Assembly (NCBI GenBank): GCA_947450745.1
Contig: CANFYD010000279.1
Location: 1 to 5,718, forward strand
Direction of reading: 5' to 3'
Origin: Burkholderiales bacterium
Lineage (GTDB): Bacteria; Pseudomonadota; Gammaproteobacteria; Burkholderiales; Burkholderiaceae_C
Length of the DNA stretch: 5,718 nucleotides
Shown here: positions 5,048-5,718 of the stretch, piece after piece
How positions within the stretch are numbered: the first letter of the stretch is position 1
Layout of the letters: each line of letters starts with the position of its first letter
The notes under the pieces: model-generated
The model's input: the letters and a program-made list of their open reading frames with translations, nothing else
The model's database searches: none
What the model was told of the DNA's origin: nothing
Program-made: the position numbers and the translations under genes

Positions 5048-5718
5048 ATGCCCACGACGAACCTCTTCAAAGCGCTGCTGCTGACTCTGAGCGCCGCCAC
5101 CACCTTCGGCCTTGCCGCCACAGCGAGTGCCCAAACCACAGCCCAAGCCACGGCCCAAGCGCCGGAAGCTGCGGCCAAGCCGGCCGGCAAGGTACAGGTG
5201 CAATGGCTGGGCCAAGCGGCGTTCAAGATCACCACGGTGGCCGGCAAGGTGATCGTCATCGACCCCTGGTTGATCACCAACCCGAAGACGCCACCGGCCT
5301 ACAAAAAGCTGGAGTCGCTGGGCAAGGTAGATCTGGTGCTGGTCACGCATGCGCACTTCGACCATTTTGCCGACGCGCCGGCGCTGGCCAAAATGAACGA
5401 CGCGCCGTTCTGGGGCCCGGCCGGTTTGTCGCAGTCGATGCAGGTGCTGGGCATCTTGCCGGTGGCGCAGGCGAATCGGATGAACAAGAGCGGCGCGATT
5501 CAGCCCTTCGGCCCCGGTGTGAAGATCACCATGACCCGCGCCGAGCACAGCTCCGAGCTGCTGTGGCGCAACCCGGCCACCGACAAGGACGAAGTCCACG
5601 TTGGCGGCGAGGCCAGCGGCTTCATGATCGAGTTCGAGAACGGCTTCAAGCTCTGGCACCTGGGTGACACCGGTGTGTTTGGCGACATGAAGTTGCTCGG
5701 CGACCTCTACAAACCCGA
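5048..5718 (+). CDS. Exported metallo-beta-lactamase-fold hydrolase, N-terminal part
   Basis: The frame is open from the ATG at 5048 to the right edge (223 complete codons), so the C-terminus is missing. Residues 1-28 look like a Sec signal peptide: Lys8, a hydrophobic core ALLLTLSAATTFGLAA, and an ASA motif before Gln29, so the mature protein should be periplasmic or secreted. An Ala/Gln/Pro/Lys-rich linker (29-47) precedes the fold. VQWLGQAAFKI and VIVIDPWL are typical first strands. The metal site shows as THAHFDH with His101, His103, Asp105 and His106, then His167 (AEHSS) and Asp207 (WHLGDTG), the set for a two-metal centre, probably zinc. The style resembles the UlaG/UPF0173-like branch, whose members act on phosphate esters, lactones or unknown substrates, more than true beta-lactamases. 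It lies 94 bases after the oxidoreductase gene on the same strand, so co-transcription is possible but unproven. Substrate unknown. Confidence 0.9.
   Translation, partial: MPTTNLFKALLLTLSAATTFGLAATASAQTTAQATAQAPEAAAKPAGKVQVQWLGQAAFKITTVAGKVIVIDPWLITNPKTPPAYKKLESLGKVDLVLVTHAHFDHFADAPALAKMNDAPFWGPAGLSQSMQVLGILPVAQANRMNKSGAIQPFGPGVKITMTRAEHSSELLWRNPATDKDEVHVGGEASGFMIEFENGFKLWHLGDTGVFGDMKLLGDLYKP
5138..5161 (+). repeat. Imperfect 12-base tandem repeat in the hydrolase linker
   Basis: ACAGCCCAAGCC (5138-5149) is followed directly by ACGGCCCAAGCG (5150-5161), with two differences, encoding TAQA-TAQA just after the predicted signal-peptide cleavage site. It lengthens a flexible linker and probably arose by slippage. 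Confidence 0.75.

Noticed and set aside
5027..5659. A 210-codon minus-strand frame and a 154-codon plus-strand frame (5203-5667) over the hydrolase gene
   Set aside because: Both conflict with the frame that carries the signal peptide, THAHFDH and HLGDTG motifs. They are by-products of GC-rich codon use.

Overview
The window is about 63-65% GC by eye, with dense genes, short intergenic gaps and strong third-position G/C. Together with a fused indolepyruvate:ferredoxin oxidoreductase-type protein and a LysR regulator, this suggests a chromosomal segment of a proteobacterium, most likely a betaproteobacterium of the Burkholderiales. The lineage is an inference from protein style, not a database match. 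I see no tRNA, rRNA, CRISPR, insertion sequence or phage gene.

Layout: (1) bases 1-225, minus strand, carry the first 75 codons of a short-chain dehydrogenase/reductase whose remainder lies off the left edge. (2) Bases 226-360 hold its ribosome-binding site, a good sigma70-type promoter with an inverted repeat over the -35, and a GC-rich stem-loop just after the stop codon of the next gene. (3) Bases 361-1284, minus strand, encode a complete LysR-type regulator. (4) Bases 1285-1410 are a divergent control region with an ATC-N9-GAT LysR-type box. (5) Bases 1411-4953, plus strand, encode a 1180-residue 2-oxoacid:ferredoxin oxidoreductase in which the alpha-type subunit, an Fe-S segment, the gamma-type subunit and a C-terminal extra domain are fused. 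(6) Bases 4954-5047 are a short gap with weak stem-loops and a ribosome-binding site. (7) Bases 5048-5718, plus strand, encode the first 223 residues of an exported metallo-beta-lactamase-fold hydrolase that runs off the right edge.

How they may work together: the divergent pair of LysR regulator and oxidoreductase is the classic layout for a LysR protein that controls its neighbour and itself, and the box between them supports this. The oxidoreductase would turn aryl (or other) 2-oxoacids from amino-acid transamination into acyl-CoA while reducing ferredoxin. Nothing in the sequence ties the dehydrogenase or the exported hydrolase to that pathway beyond proximity. I found no evidence for a wholly new system. 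The most useful leads are the regulatory architecture at 1285-1410, the unusual cysteine pattern of the oxidoreductase, and the exported hydrolase beside it.
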